DNA of 64,000 nt from Lepus europaeus (GCF_033115175.1 NC_084850.1:248001-312000), one strand, 5' to 3'. Numbered from the stretch's first letter, positions 37,540 through 48,012 are shown. Notes: generated by a model not told the origin, from the letters alone. A program made the numbers and translations.

Positions 37540-37905
37540 ATGGCAGCTTATCATGACTATAACACAATACCCGAGCAGACCAACTTTACAAGGAAAAGAG
37601 GTTCACTTTGGCTCCCAGTTCTAAAGCTGCAAGATAAAGCCTCATCCAGTGATGGGCTTCTTGCTGGCAGAATCCAGAGGCCATGCAGAGCGCCACATGG
37701 TGACAGACAGGGAATGTGTTTGTCTCTCTTGAAAGCCACTATGGATTTGATTATGGGGCTCCAACCCCAGCAACTTAATCCAGTCTAATCACTATGCAAA
37801 TTGGATTGAGTTTCTGCCCTGTTGGTACCATTAATGCAAGCCTTTGGGATTTAAACTTCTGTAGGAGTTCAGGGGCCAGGTGATATTTAAACAACAGCAT
37901 AAGGT
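37540..37905 (-). mobile_element. MaLR-type LTR (fossil)
   Basis: Reads as the reverse of an MST/MLT1-like MaLR LTR: CATGACTATAACACAATACC, AAGAGGTTCACTTTGGCTCC and, near the far end, CTTTGGGATTTAAACTTCTG. Old and diverged; it appears to be a solo LTR because no internal region is recognised nearby. The exact MaLR subfamily is uncertain. Confidence 0.5.
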
Positions 37906-37958
37906 GCCACTGCTTTTAGATTCTTTCCTTATCTTTTTAAAAAGATTTATTTATTTGA

Positions 37959-38270
37959 GGGGCTGACGCCATGGCTCACTTGGTTAATCCTCCGCCTGCG
38001 GCGCTGGCATCCTGTATGGGCGCCGGTTCTAGTCCTGGCTGCTCCTCTTCCGATCCAGCTCTCTGCTGTGGCCCGGGAGGGCAGTGGAGGATGGCCCAAG
38101 TGCTTGGGCTCCTGCACCACGTGGGAGACCAGGAAGAAGCACCTGGTTCCTGGCTTTGGATCGGCACAGCACTGGCCGTAGTGGCCATTTGGAGAGTGAA
38201 CCAATGGAAGGAAGACCTTTCTCTCTCTCTCTCTCTCTCACTGTCCATAACTCCACCTGTCAAATAAAAA
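37959..38270 (+). mobile_element. SINE nested in the split SINE (first insertion)
   Basis: Head GGGGCTGACGCCATGGCTC, (CT)n run and A-tail. The flanks are perfect 20-bp copies at 37939-37958 and 38271-38290, taken from the host's own A-rich tail. Confidence 0.92.
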
Positions 38271-38546
38271 AAAAAGATTTATTTATTTGAAAGGGAAAGA
38301 GAGGGATAAATAGATCTTTCATCTGCTGGTTTACTCTCCAAATGGCTGCAATGGCCAGGGCAGGGCCAGGCCAAAGCCAGGAGCCAGGAGCTTCATCCAG
38401 GTCTCCCACTTGGGTGGCAGGAGCCCAAGTACTTGGGCCATTTTCTGCTGCTTTTCCAGGCACATTAGCAGGGAGCTGGATCAGAAGAGGAGCTTCCAGG
38501 ACTGGAACCAGCTCTCATGGGATATGGGTGTTGTGGGCAGCATCTT

Positions 38547-38591
38547 CAAAAAAGCAAAAGAGATTGATTTTATTTATTTGAAAGACAGAGT

Positions 38592-38630
<39 letters not shown>

Positions 38631-38892
38631 CTTCCATCCGCTGGTTCACTCCCCAAATGTCACAGCAACCAGAGCTGAGCCGATCTGAAGCCAGGGGCCA
38701 GGAGCTTCTTCTGGTTTTCCCACACAGGTGCAAGAGTACAAACACTTGGGCCATCTTCCACTGTTTTCCCAGGTGCATCAGCAGGGAGCTGGATTGGAAG
38801 TGGACCAGCCAGGACTCAAACCGGTGCCCATATGGGATGCTGGCATTGTAGGCCAGAGCTTTAACCCACTGCGCCACAGCACCAGCCCTGCA
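38547..38892 (-). mobile_element. SINE nested in the split SINE (second insertion)
   Basis: Reversed element flanked by GGCAGCATCTT at 38536-38546 and 38893-38903. It contains a (GA)n run at about 38597-38628. Confidence 0.9.
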
Positions 38893-38980
38893 GGCAGCAT
38901 CTTGACCCTCTGTACCACAACATCAGCCCCCAGCTTTTAGATTCTCTCAATGCACAGACAGAGTTAGGAAATTCTTAGGA

Positions 38981-39291
38981 AGATTCTATTTACTTGTTTA
39001 TTTATTTTAGAAGTAGAGTTACAGACAGAAAGGTTTTCCATCCACTGGTTCACTCCCCAAATGGCCACAACAGCTGGAACTGGGCCGATGCAAAGCCATG
39101 AGCCAGGAATTTCTTCCAGTCTCCCAGGTGGGTGCAGGGGCTCAAGCACTTGGGCCATCTTCCACTGCTTTCCCAGGCCATGAGCAGGGAGCTGGATCAG
39201 AAATGGAGCAGCCAGGACACGAACCGGTGCCCATAAGGGATGCTGGCGCCTCAGGCAGAGTCTTATCCTACTATGCCATAGCACCAGCCCC
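38981..39291 (-). mobile_element. C-type SINE
   Basis: Reversed element: AGATTCTATTTACTTGTTTA on the left, ending CATAGCACCAGCCCC. Confidence 0.87.
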
Positions 39292-39691
39292 AGGAAATAT
39301 TTTAAGAAATCACAAGTTCACACTTAAACCTCCAATTCCATTCCATCATCACAGTTCTTTCTCTCCTTCCCCCCTTCCACAGTGAAAATTCTCATTTCTA
39401 ACAACATTGAAATATTTGCTCCTTTGCTGTAGCGGATAGAGTCTGTCTTAAAGTACACCCAAAATAGCTTCACACTCATCACTAGCATTATCAACAGCAA
39501 ACATGCTAAGAGCAAAGCCAGTTCTCATTATCCTTAGACTATATCCCACAGAGGAATACAGTGAGAACAAGACTTAAAAGATAATTATAGCACCTGATTT
39601 TTTTCATTCTTTTATTTTTTAAACAGCAAAAAGTAGATATGGTTTAAAATCAAAACTACATAAAAAGGCATAGTCCAAGAAATTCCATACA

Positions 39692-39939
39692 GCAGCCAGC
39701 GCTGTGGCCCAGCAGATTATTAAGCTTCCGCCTACAATGCCTATATCATATATGGGCACCAGTTCAATTCCTGGCTACTCCCTGCTAATCCGCCTGGGAA
39801 AGCAGTAGAAGATGACCCAAATCCTTGGGACCCTGCACCCACCTGGGAGATGCAGATGGACTTCTAGGCTCCTGGATTTGGTCTGGCCCCAGCCCTGGTT
39901 GCTGCAGCCATTTAGGGAGTTAGCCAGTGGATGGAAGAT

Positions 39940-39983
<44 letters not shown>

Positions 39984-40026
39984 TGTGTCTCCTTTATCTA
40001 ACTCTGCCTTTCAAAAAATAATCTTA
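39692..40026 (+). mobile_element. C-type SINE with 15-bp target-site duplication
   Basis: Head CAGCCAGCGCTGTGGCCC, with flanks AAGAAATTCCATACA (39677-39691) and AAGAAATTGCATACA (40027-40041). It contains (CT)n then (GT)n at 39941-39988. Confidence 0.92.
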
Positions 40027-40116
40027 AAGAAATTGCATACAAATCTCAACCCCTATAGATGACTATTTTAATTGGTTTCTGGTTTATCCTTCCTATATCT
40101 GGTTTTTTTTTCTCTT

Positions 40117-40435
40117 TTTTTAATATTTATTTATTTTACTTGAAAGTAAAAGTTACAGAGAGGCAGAGGCAGAGAGACAGAGTGTCTTCTATCTGCTGGT
40201 TTACTCCCCAAATGGCCACAATGGCCTGAGGTGGGTGGATCTGAAGCCAGGAGCTTCTTCCAGGTCTCCCACGTGGGTGCAGGGGCCCAAGGGCTTGGAT
40301 CATCTTCTACAGCTTTCTCAAACCATAGCAGAGAATTGGATCAAAGTAGAGTAGCCGGGATTTGAACCAGAGCCCATATGGGATGCTGGCACTGCAGGCG
40401 GCGGCTTTACCCACTGTGACACAGAGCCAGCCCCC
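40117..40435 (-). mobile_element. C-type SINE
   Basis: Reversed element: CTCTTTTTTTAATATTTATT on the left, head ending CACAGAGCCAGCCCCC. Confidence 0.87.
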
Positions 40436-40576
40436 TGATTTGTTTTTCAATAAGCATATGTATCTGCGAGTGTGTGTTATGTGTGTGTAAGGGGGGTGAG
40501 GGTATGTGTCCACTGCACTTTTTGTTACATGACAATATACCCGAAATCCTTTCATTTGTCATTAGAGATTTTCATT

Positions 40577-40964
40577 CTTTTTACTCTTTATAAAGAATTT
40601 TATATATTTATATATTATATTTTATTTATATATATTCTTTTATTTATTTATTTGAAAGGCAAGGTTACAGAGAGGCAGAAGGTGGAGGGGAGAGAGAGAG
40701 AGAGAGGTCTACCATCTGCTGATTCACTCCCCAGATGGCCACAATGGCCAGAGCTGTGCTGGTCCAAAGCAAGAAGCAGGAGCTTCTTCCGGGTCTCCCA
40801 TGCGGGTATAGGGGCCCAAGGAGTTGAACCATCTTCTACTGCTTTCCCAGGCCATAGCAGAGAGCTGGATGGGAAGTGGAGCAGCCAGGACTCGAACCAG
40901 TGCCCTTATGGGATGCTGGCATTGCAGGCGGAGGCTTAGCCCACTACACCATAGCGCTGGCCTC
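40577..40964 (-). mobile_element. C-type SINE with long AT-rich tail
   Basis: Reversed element. The tail is expanded into an (AT)-rich tract at about 40590-40632, and AGATTTTCATT flanks both sides (near 40566 and 40966). Confidence 0.8.
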
Positions 40965-41139
40965 AAGATTTTCATTTTTATTTGATTGCTGCATAAGACT
41001 ACTGTGTGAACATAATATATTTTATTTTTCCAGGCTCCTGCTGATGGATGTGAATATACAAATGTGTCCAATAGTTTCTATTAGCATTTATGTTGCAATT
41101 GCTTGGTGTTTGTGAAGTAGCTCTCACATGTAGGATTGC

Positions 41140-41692
41140 AGAGTGCAGACACACTTCAAGCACATCAAGGCTTGTACTTCCTTATTTTGTTGCATTCAAC
41201 AAGCAACAAACTGGCTACTGTATCTACTAAGTACTGGAGATCCAGCACTGAACAAGATGATTCGGAATAGCATGCAGCAAAGTGAAATCAGCAAATGCTG
41301 AAGAGTGCGTGAGGGTACTGGGTTATCCTAGTGATCCGAAGGCCTCTGGGAGGTGACATTGAAACCAAGTTCCCTATGGTGAGGAGTCATCCATGGGAAA
41401 CGCTGGGGGCAGAGCCTCACAGAATACATACACAGGGCTGGGTGCGGGTCAGGCCCGGTGAGCTGCAGAGAATGAAGGGCAGGAAGCAGAGGTGAGAGGC
41501 ATAAAAGGAGCCGGGATCCAGCTCACATGGGCTTTTCTAAGCCACAGCAGCAAGTCTGGATTGTTTTGGTGTTTAAGCAAGAATGTCATCTGATGTGATT
41601 TTTACTAGAACTTGAAAACTCAAGTTTCAAGCCTGTGGAGAGCAGGCTGTGGAAGGTAACTGCACGGGATCATCAGTCATAAAGCTGTCGAA
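41140..41692. other. Old interspersed-repeat-like sequence, family not recognised
   Basis: AAGTACTGGAGATCCAGCACTGAACAAG and later GGAGGTGACATTGAAACCAAG look like parts of an old widespread mammalian repeat. I cannot name the family securely, and no gene is seen. Confidence 0.3.
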
Positions 41693-41893
41693 GGGGACTG
41701 GGAAGGCAGCAGAGGATTCCCAAGTGCTCGGGTCCCTGCCACCTATGTAGGAGACTTGCATTGACTTCTCGACTCCTGGCTTCTGCCTGACCGAGCCCTG
41801 GCTATTGTGGGCATTTGGGGAATAAACCAGCAGATAAAAGATCTCTCTCGTGTGCTCACTCTTGTCTTCCAAATAAATAAATCTTTTTTAAAA
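41693..41893 (+). mobile_element. Older C-type SINE, 5'-truncated
   Basis: Begins in the middle of the element (GGGAAGGCAGCAGAGGATTC) and runs to CCAAATAAATAAATC. Confidence 0.75.
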
Positions 41894-41903
41894 ACCCGCA
41901 GAA

Positions 41904-42638
41904 GGGCCAAAGTTGTGGCAGAGTGGGTTAAGCTGCCGCTTGTGACACTTGTTAGGCCGTCACAAAACACACCAAACACCGGAGCAAGGGAACGGGTTTA
42001 TTGGGGAAACCCAGCAGGCTGGAGGGGAGGGGCAAAGAGGGAAAAAGGGAGAGAAGGAGAGTATAAGAGAGAGAGACAAAGAGAGGAGCTAGCGAGGAGA
42101 GAAGAGAGAGCGAGCAGGAGAGACGAGAGGAGGCGAGGAGGCGAGGGGAGGAGAGGAGAGCAGAGGAGCCAAGAGAGCCACGTGTTCAGGAGGGCAGACA
42201 GGGAAGCAGGAGCAGCGAATTAGGATGGGGTGGAGCTTGACACCGGTGGTTGGGCCATGTGGCCACCTGGCTTCCAGCAATGGCGGCTGGAGCTAGAGCC
42301 TAGGATGGTGTCAGGGTGTATGTAGATTGTGCCATAGATAAAACTGCGCCATTTTCCTAACAGCATTGGCATCTCATTTGGGAGCCAGTTTGAGTCCCAG
42401 CTGTTGCACTTCTGATCCAGCTTCCGGCTAACGCACCTGGGAAAGCAGTGGAAGATGGTCCAGTACTTGGGTCCCTGCACCCACGTGGGAGACCTGGCTC
42501 CTGACTTTGGCCTGGCCTGGACCTGACTGTTGCAGTTGTTTGGGGGGAGTGAACCAGCAGGTGGAAGACCTTTCTATCTCTCCTTCTCTCTCTGTAATTC
42601 TGCCTTTCAAATAAAGGACTAAATCTTGAGAAAAAAAA
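41904..42638 (+). mobile_element. C-type SINE split by an LTR
   Basis: The SINE head runs to 41949 (GCTGCCGCTTGTGACACT) and resumes at 42363 (GCATTGGCATCTCATTTGG), continuing to AAATAAAGGACTAAATC. The 413 bases between are foreign. Confidence 0.85.
41950..42362 (-). mobile_element. Solo retroviral-type LTR (fossil) inside a SINE
   Basis: A 413-bp block bounded by TGTTAGG and CCTAACA, the inverted TG...CA ends of an LTR. Read on the minus strand it has an AATAAA-like signal near its 3' end (plus strand TTTATT near 42000) and a purine-rich internal part on the plus strand. No internal proviral sequence is present, so it looks solo. It is younger than the SINE it split. ERV class is not determined. 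Confidence 0.65.
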
Positions 42639-43300
42639 GATTTATTTATTTATTTGAAAGGCAGAGTTACAGAGAGAAAGGGAGGGAGGGAGGGAGAGAG
42701 AGAGACATCTTCCATTGACTGCTTCACTCCCCAAAAGGCTGCCACAGCCAGGTCTGGGTCAGGCAAAAGTCAGGAACCTGGAACTTTGCTACTAGTGGAG
42801 GGGAGAGCGGTTGCTGGGGTTAGTTTCATAGGTTCTTTTCCTCCCTTTAGTGTAGAATTAAAAAACAGGAAACAGTATGCAAAGAAGCAAATACTTTTAT
42901 TTGATTGGAGGTGCCTATCAGATGGGAGGTGGTTTCACATACTGTATGTTGATTGGCTTAGGGCTCATGGAGATAGCGGGGGGGGGGGGGGGGGGGGCTC
43001 CTGGAAGCAGCCTGACTCCCTCTAAAGGCTCTGCCCCCTCCTCTGCCGGCTCTGGGTGCAGGATTGCCCCTCCCCCCCAGGTGTGATGGAAAGCTACAAG
43101 GTCACACATGCGCAAAGAAGCTATTGGGGGGGGGGGATGCCGGTCAGTCTAGAGACATTCTACCTATATCTGAGGGGCGTACGTGCCCCCAGTCCCACTG
43201 GACGGGCTCAAACTCCATCCTGGTCTCCCACACGGGTAGCAGGGGCCCGAGGACCTGAGCCATCATCCGCTAAGTGCCCAGGCTGCAGTGTTTCTGGATA
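42639..43300 (-). mobile_element. C-type SINE split by a second LTR-like block
   Basis: Reversed SINE whose tail part is 42639-42785 and whose body resumes at 43211 (AACTCCATCCTGGTCTCCC), fading near 43300. Confidence 0.75.
42786..43210 (-). mobile_element. LTR-like fossil insertion in a SINE
   Basis: About 425 bp of non-SINE sequence between two halves of one SINE, with AACT on both sides (42782-42785 and 43211-43214). On the minus strand it has an AATAAA-like signal about 110 bases from its 3' end (plus TTTTATTTG near 42895) and CCAAT-like boxes. It holds G runs of 20 (42978-42997) and 11 (43126-43136). Its sequence differs from the neighbouring LTR. It looks like a solo LTR; family unknown. 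Confidence 0.5.
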
Positions 43301-43795
43301 CAGGCCCTCTGCTTCTCCTTCCCCCTCTGTGGGATAAGGCTGCCAGGAGGGCTTCCTGGGCGTGGAATTCCTGAAATTCCTCCCAGACCTTCATCAGCAC
43401 AGTGTGATTGGACCTTAATAGCCCTCTTGGCTGGAGGTGGGAAAAACACCCTCAAGCTGCCCTCAAGCTGGGGGAGGGCTGGGTCCACCAACAAGGTAAT
43501 GCAATGTGCAAATGTTGGACTGCTTCCAAGGCTGGCATCTACATTTTTTCTCATTCATCCGCACCAAAATTCCCATTTTCTCTGGCCCCTCTTGTTAGCA
43601 GAGTTGTGTGGAATGGAAGTTCTTGCCTTCACGCAAAAGAGAAGTCAGATGTGAGAGAGAGTAGTCAGCAAGGCAGGGCATGTGTCAGAACTGGGCATCT
43701 GAGCGAGTGTCCAGTCATTCAGAAGGGGAGGGCAAGGCTCAGTGGCGAGAACATTCCTGATGGGCCAAGCGCCAAAGGACCAAGAGCTGAGCTGA

Positions 43796-44135
43796 TGGCT
43801 GGCGCCGCGGCTCACTAGGCTAATTCTCCGCCTTGCGGCGCCGGCACACCGGGTTCTAGTCCCGGTCGGGGCACCGATCCTGTCCCGGTTGCCCCTCTTC
43901 CAGGCCAGCTCTCTGCTGTGGCCAGGGAGTGCAGTGGAGGATGCAAGTCCTTGGGCCCTGCACCCCATGGGAGACCAGGATTAGTACCTGGCTCCTGCCA
44001 TCGGATCAGCGCGGTGCGCCGGCCGCAGCGCGCTACCGCGGCGGCCATTGGAGGGTGAACCAATGGCAAAAGGAAGACCTTTCTCTCTGTCTCTCTCACT
44101 GTCCACTCTGCCTGTCAAAAATTAAAAAAAAAAAA
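43796..44135 (+). mobile_element. Young CSINE subfamily with 14-bp target-site duplication
   Basis: Head GGCTGGCGCCGCGGCTCACT; end CCTGTCAAAAATT plus A-tail. Perfect AAGAGCTGAGCTGA copies lie at 43782-43795 and 44136-44149, indicating a recent insertion. Confidence 0.94.
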
Positions 44136-44631
44136 AAGAGCTGAGCTGAGAGCCCAGTCTGCACCGAGACTGGGCCTTCTGAGGGACTGGGGTCCAGTTC
44201 TTCCCTCTGTTTCTCTTCCCTGGACAAGGACTTTGCTGGGTATGAAATGGATGAAAGCCCTCCCAAAGCTTTATTACCCAATGTTATCAGACTGAGCAGC
44301 CGGCTTAGCGCCAGGCAGAGGGCTCTCCTGGGGTGCCTATTTGGAGGGCAAGGCTGGGGCCGCCTATAAAGTGACTGGGGTGTGGACAGGGCTTTGTCGT
44401 GCAAAAAAATGCAGGACTGCTAACAAAGTGCACGTCCCAGGCTGCTACATTGCTTTCCACCGGGGCTTTGTTTTCCTTAGGCCCTCTTCACACACATAGC
44501 TAATCTCTCCCTTGCTACCTAACAGTCTCACACACACAGTCTGAGATCTATCTTGTTACCTAACAGAACGAACTGATACAATGGAACTATGATACATTTG
44601 GCAAACTTCAGCGACAGAAAAAAAATCTAGA

Positions 44632-45236
44632 GCCAAGCTGGCGTTGTAGTTTAGCAGGTAAGGCCATAGCCAGCAACGCTATGAACTGGCTGCTCCTCTT
44701 TTAATCCAGCTCTCTGCTGTGGCCTGGGAAAGCAGTAGAAGATGGCCCAGGTCCTTGGGCCCCTGTACCCATATGGGAGACCCGGAAGAAGCTCCTGGCT
44801 CCTTGGCTCCTGGCTTTGGATCGGTGCAGCTCTGGCCGTTGCGAGCAATTGGTGAACCAGTGGATGGAAGACCTCTTTCTCTTTCAACTAAATAAATGTT
44901 TTATTTATTTATTTGACAGGCAGAGTTAGACAGTGAGTGAGAGAGAGAAGGTCTTCCCTCTGTTAGTTCACCCCCCAAATGGCCGCTACGGCCGGTACTG
45001 CGCGGATCCGAAGCCAGGAGCCAGGTGCTTCTCCTGGTCTCCCATGGGGTGCAGGGCCCAAGCACTTGGGCCATCCTCCACTGCCTTCCCGGGCCACAGC
45101 AGAGAGCTGGACTGGAAGAGGAGCAGCCAGGACTAGAACCTGGTGCCCATATGGGATGCCGGCGCCGCAGGCGGAGGATTAACCAAGTGAGCCATGGCAT
45201 TGGCCCCAAAATAAATAAATCTTAAAAAAATATATA
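44632..45236 (+). mobile_element. C-type SINE with a SINE inserted in its tail
   Basis: The plus-strand element runs 44632-44897 and its tail (AAATAAATAAATCTT plus As) resumes at 45208-45236 after the nested element. Confidence 0.82.
44898..45207 (-). mobile_element. C-type SINE nested in another SINE's tail
   Basis: Reversed element (TTATTTATTTGACAGGCAG tail side, head ending GCATTGGCCCC). AAATAAAT-type sequence of the host tail flanks both sides. Confidence 0.88.
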
Positions 45237-45469
45237 TTGCAGCTCAGTTTCTCCAGGGCCTGTGGGTACCAGCAGCAATGTGTTGTCGGGAACCGACCAC
45301 GCATCTGCCTGCTTCACTGGAGGTATGCTCCGACTAGCACGCTAGCATCGAATCACGAGTGAAGCGGCACACTTGCAGAGCAACCTCAGTGTTTCTGATG
45401 CTGCCAGGGTCTCCAAAAGCCCCCACGTTGGGCCACTATCGCGGGAACTCAAGGGGCGTCCCGGCAGCC

Positions 45470-45830
45470 TCGTCAAAGGTGTGTTTGCGCAGGCGCGCGT
45501 GGACGTGGTCGTGCGCGAGGGGCGGAGCTTCAGGAGGGCGGGCAATCTACGAAGCTCCTGGAGATGGCGGGCGGTGGCGTAGCGCCCTGAGGGTGGGGTT
45601 GAAGGCGGGGCAGCGGCAGCCATGCAGGCTGCGGACGCAGGCGCAGGCAGCGTGGCGGGCGGCGCTCACACCCAGCGTGGACGGCGTGGCCGCGACTTTC
45701 CTGATGGTACCGACACAGAAGCTGCTGCAGCCGGTGGAACTCGAGAAGTCGCGCAGGCACCGCACGCTGCCATTCCGGGCGGAGACGCCGCGACAGCAGC
45801 CGCAAACCCGGGAATGCGACCACACTCCTT
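45470..45830 (+). promoter_or_regulatory. LAGE3: CpG-island promoter of LAGE3
   Basis: CpG-rich DNA with a YY1-like AGATGGCGGG at 45562-45571, about 50 bases before the start codon. No TATA box. The island extends through coding exon 1. Confidence 0.7.
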
Positions 45831-46626
45831 GTATCCTGCCTGAGGGGCATAGTGGGGGACGGGGTGGAGCTGCCCGTGGTGGGGGCAGGGTAGCCTGGAA
45901 CAGCTGGAGGGAAGGGCGAGTGGGAGGACCGGTAGCACGGAAAGAAGAGCAGGGTAATCGGAGCCGGCCCGGATGGCTGTGGGATTAAAGCGTTAACCAG
46001 TGGGGGGCGCCCGAGAGAGGTCGTGGAAGCCGTCAGAAGAGCAAGGGAAACAGACACAGGCGAAGTCGCTTCCAATGGTGCCTTTACCAAACCTCCACCA
46101 GTACCCTCAGTGTGCCTTTTCCCACCCGTCTGGAGGCAGAAATCGCCTGTGAGTCCCTGGCTCCAGATGCTGAGCCTCACCCAGAAGCGATTGGAAAGGA
46201 CCTCGCAGTGACCGGCACCGTCCTGGCTGTGTAAATGCTACAAGGGGCCGTGGGTGGGGTGGCAAGAGCGGGGTAGGGGGAGGCGGTGAGGGGAAGGCAG
46301 CAGGTGATGTGGCCATTCTCCACCAAGAGGTAGTCTGGGAAACCTGGAGGCACTCCAGGGGAAGTCTAAGGAGCAGGTCTGGGACACTGCCTGAGAGACT
46401 CTGTAATACCGGGGCTTCCAAAGATCTGCTGCAATGAATGCCTGAGGGCTACAGCAAGGAATGTGGGCAGCTACTGTCCCTGACTTGATTTTCTTGTTCC
46501 TTCCCTTTTAGCCGCTGGACAGCTAAAGATCCTCGCCTCCTCCGAGTTTCCATCATCAACTTTCTTGAGCAGCTTTCCTTGGTGGTGCGGACCCTGCAGC
46601 GCTTTGGGCCTCCCATTGCCCGCTAA
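45622..46626 (+). CDS. LAGE3: LAGE3, KEOPS/EKC complex subunit (Pcc1 homologue)
   Basis: Subunit of the EKC/KEOPS complex (with OSGEP, TP53RK, TPRKB, GON7), which makes N6-threonylcarbamoyladenosine (t6A) on ANN-decoding tRNAs. Exons: 45622-45830, 46102-46230, 46512-46626 (stop TAA). They sum to 453 nt, about 150 aa; human LAGE3 is 143. Exon 1 encodes a low-complexity Ala/Gly-rich leader ending MRPHS. Exon 2 gives FTLSVPFPTRLEAEIA, agreeing with human. Exon 3 gives LLRVSIINFLEQLSLVVRT and ends RFGPPIAR, the Pcc1 core. The exon 1 donor context (CTT/GTATCC) is weak, but it is the only GT before an in-frame stop. A second acceptor 9 nt downstream (46111) would remove three residues in frame. The leader diverges strongly from human. 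Confidence 0.93.
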
Positions 46627-46825
46627 GACTGGACTGGGTAAAGGGGCCCAGTTGTTACCTTGCTCCCCTCTTAGAAAATGTGTCTCCCTAGGGCGATCAT
46701 GTCGGAAGCAGGATGGGGCCTAATGGCTTGCCTGCATTGGGTTCTGGGTGCTCAAGATCTATTTGTTTTCACCAGTGCTTAAATGTTTGCTACCACAGAA
46801 AATAAAACTGACCTCTTCCCAGTTT
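46627..46825 (+). other. LAGE3: LAGE3 3' UTR
   Basis: Short 3' UTR with AATAAA at 46801-46806. Confidence 0.75.
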
Positions 46826-46913
46826 CATATCCTTTTCACCTACAAATATCCTTGCCATTGTCCTGGAGTTGCAGTGGAAGAAACGAGATTCACATGTTTA
46901 AGAAATACAAGTT

Positions 46914-47192
46914 GGGGCTGGTGTTGAGGGACAGTGGGTTAAGCTGCCACCTACGTTGCTGGCATCCCATATAAGTACCAATTTGAGTCCCAGCTGCTCT
47001 ACTTCCCATCCACCTTCCTGCCAGTGCCCCTGGAAAAGCAGCATAACATGGTCCAAATCCTTGGGCCCCTACCACCCTGTGTGAAACCCAGATAGAGTTC
47101 CAGGTTCCTGGCTTCAGTCTGGTCTGTTTGTGTGGCGAACCATCACACCTTTCTCTGTGTCACTTGTTCAACTAAATAAATCTTAAGGATAA
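46914..47192 (+). mobile_element. C-type SINE
   Basis: Head GGGGCTGGTGTTGAGGGAC; tail CAACTAAATAAATC. The CT run is nearly absent. Confidence 0.85.
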
Positions 47193-47392
47193 AATTTAAT
47201 TGTAGACAATTTAAGAAATAGAACAGGAAAATAAACAATTGGGCCTTACCATTCAGCATTTGCTGTCAATGTTTTTGAATATTTTCTTACTTTTAGACCT
47301 GTACTTATATAGCAAATATGCAACGGTAATATGTATAAAGTTTTACAAGTTTAGCATTAAGCTTTTCCTGATATCTTTAAAAGTCAGCATGA

Positions 47393-48012
47393 GGGGCCAA
47401 TGCTGTGGTGTAGTGGGTGAAGCCACCCGCCTGCAATGCCGGCATCCCAAATGGGCACTGGTTCAAGTCCTACTTGCTCCACTTCCGATCCAGCTCATTA
47501 CTAAAATACTGGGAGAGCAGTGGAAGATGACCCAAGTCCTTGGGCCCCTGCACCCATGTGGGAGACCTGGAAGAAGCTCCTGGCTCCTGGCTTTGGTCTG
47601 ACCCAGCCCTGTCTGTTGTGGCCAGTGGGGTAATGAACCATCGGATGGAAGATTCTGATTCCCCCCCCCCCGCCCCATAACTCTTTTTTATTTAAAGATT
47701 TATTTATTTGAGAGACAGAATTACAGAGAGAGAGACAGAAAGGTCTTCCATCTGCTGGTTCTGTCCCCAGACAGCTGCAACAGTGAAACTGGGCCGATCA
47801 GGAGCCTACATGGGTACAGGAGCCCAAGCACTTGGGCTATCTTGCACTACTTTCCCAGGTCACAGCAGAGAGCTGGATTGGAAGTGGAGCAGCCAGGACT
47901 CAAACCAGCGCCCCTATGGGATGCCAGTGCCACAGGTGGAGGCTTAACCCGCTATACTATAGCACCAACCCCTGTAACTCTTTCAAGTAAATCAATCTTT
48001 TAAAAAAATAAA
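47393..48012 (+). mobile_element. C-type SINE split by a SINE
   Basis: Plus-strand element 47393-47686, resuming 47984-48012 (CAAGTAAATCAATC). It contains a C11 run near 47660-47671. Confidence 0.85.
47687..47974 (-). mobile_element. C-type SINE nested in a SINE
   Basis: Reversed element flanked by TAACTCTTT at 47678-47686 and 47975-47983. Confidence 0.88.

Larger units (their letters stand above)
37937..38940 (-). mobile_element. SINE split twice by later SINEs
   Basis: A reversed C-type SINE whose pieces are 37937-37958, 38291-38546 and 38904-38937. Two later SINEs interrupt it, and its own sequence continues in register across both. Confidence 0.85.
39590..41130 (+). mobile_element. Possible ancient LINE 3' UTR, interrupted by SINEs
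   Basis: Between the SINEs, AT-rich stretches such as GATTGCTGCATAAGACTACTG and CTGATGGATGTGAATATAC resemble 3' untranslated sequence of old mammalian L1 elements. No coding remnant recognised; the family call is tentative. Confidence 0.3.

Noticed and set aside
46000-46012. CTCF-like AGTGGGGGGCGC in LAGE3 intron 1
   Set aside because: A core A is replaced and the flanks fit poorly; weaker than the sites reported.
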